The translations under genes were made by a program, and so were the position numbers. A DNA stretch of 64,000 nt from Humidesulfovibrio sp. (GTDB lineage: Bacteria > Desulfobacterota > Desulfovibrionia > Desulfovibrionales > Desulfovibrionaceae). The DNA lies in assembly GCA_031292175.1 (NCBI GenBank), contig JARLHQ010000029.1:118765-182764 (forward strand). The letters are read 5' to 3'. Below the pieces are notes generated by a model. That model saw only the letters and a list, made by a program, of their open reading frames with translations. It was not told the DNA's origin and searched no databases. The stretch's first letter is position 1, and each line of letters opens with the position of its first letter. Below, piece after piece: positions 63,867-64,000 of the stretch.

Positions 63867-64000
63867 AGTCCCCGTAAAGTAGGTCCATTGCCAAGTAGAG
63901 ACTTCTGGTCCAAACAGGGAGCAGGAGTTTCGTATGCGCAAAACTAGGTTTACCGAATTTCAAATCGTTAAGATCCTGAAGGCTGCTGAGGGTGGCCGGG
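63862..64000 (+). mobile_element. IS3-family insertion sequence, left end; runs off window
   Basis: The left end TGTAAAGTCCCCGTAAAGT (with internal GTAAAGT repeat) begins with TG, as IS3 ends do. It is followed about 70 bp later by the start of an OrfA-like transposase frame. Only 139 bp are visible, so the right end and target duplication cannot be checked. The left boundary is placed where the truncated AlbA gene ends. Confidence 0.75.
63934..64000 (+). CDS. IS3-family transposase OrfA, N-terminal fragment
   Basis: Twenty-two residues are visible: MRKTRFTEFQIVKILKAAEG then GR. This closely resembles the start of IS3-family OrfA proteins (MRKSRFTEEQI type), the helix-turn-helix half of the transposase. 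GGAG and CAGGAG lie upstream of the ATG. The frame is open to the window end. Confidence 0.85.
   Translation, partial: MRKTRFTEFQIVKILKAAEGGR

Overview
The window is about 64 kb of GC-rich, gene-dense bacterial chromosome. Gene content and order suggest a deltaproteobacterium of the Desulfovibrio type (Desulfovibrionaceae). The indications are the ffh-rpsP-khpA-rimM-trmD-rplS-rnhB-yraN operon with a TrmD carrying an extra C-terminal methyltransferase domain, a fused IspDF, a B12-dependent ribonucleotide reductase, a sigma-54-driven amtB-PII-glnD cluster and several sigma-54 activators. The species cannot be named from this evidence.

Layout. 1-4.6 kb (minus strand): the end of a surface-polysaccharide locus, with a CDP-sugar nucleotidyltransferase cut by the window edge, a CmcI-like methyltransferase, a sugar epimerase and two paralogous glycosyltransferases. 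A large YfhO-like membrane protein follows on the plus strand. 7.4-13.6 kb: uvrA; a strange repeat protein (octapeptide repeats, a poly-glycine block and an Asn/Thr-rich tail); a methyltransferase; an OmpH-like lipoprotein. 13.6-19.4 kb (minus): the SRP/ribosomal-protein/tRNA-modification operon. 19.5-22 kb: a degenerate GGDEF protein, an unknown periplasmic protein and a CI/S24-type repressor whose cleavage dyad looks lost. 22.4-28.7 kb: phosphomannomutase, a TetR regulator with a carboxymuconolactone-decarboxylase-like partner under matching operators, cysS, and an NCS2 permease with an unusual C-terminal domain.

28.7-39.6 kb: a sigma-54 activator with a pseudo-receiver; a plus-strand envelope-sugar operon (deacetylase-glycosyltransferase fusion, GT2, Cys-cluster protein, heptose adenylyltransferase); tRNA-Met; a Nif3-like protein; a zinc-ribbon coiled-coil protein; RNase P RNA; ispDF. 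39.7-45.4 kb: a sigma-54 promoter driving amtB, PII and glnD (nitrogen sensing), then a secreted coiled-coil protein. 45.4-50.6 kb: bactofilin, a decayed S24 repressor pseudogene, a LOG-family protein, a MerR-like regulator, an NlpC/P60 lipoprotein and HemW. 50.8-62.1 kb: class II ribonucleotide reductase; then a co-directional run of histidine kinase, sigma-54 response regulator, MacA-like adaptor, MacB-like ATPase (no permease beside it), radical SAM protein, argS and a SPOR protein.

The right end changes character. A small FlgM-like ORF and tRNA-Phe are followed by a visibly more AT-rich stretch with an AlbA/Schlafen-type gene. An IS3-family element cuts that gene off, and the element's own end supplies the stop codon. 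This looks like the start of an accessory island at a tRNA gene. The items most worth following up are the repeat protein (10419-11873), the NCS2-ATPase-like fusion (26967-28685), the non-cleaving repressor and its palindrome (21187-21978), the permease-less MacAB-like pair and the tRNA-Phe/IS junction.
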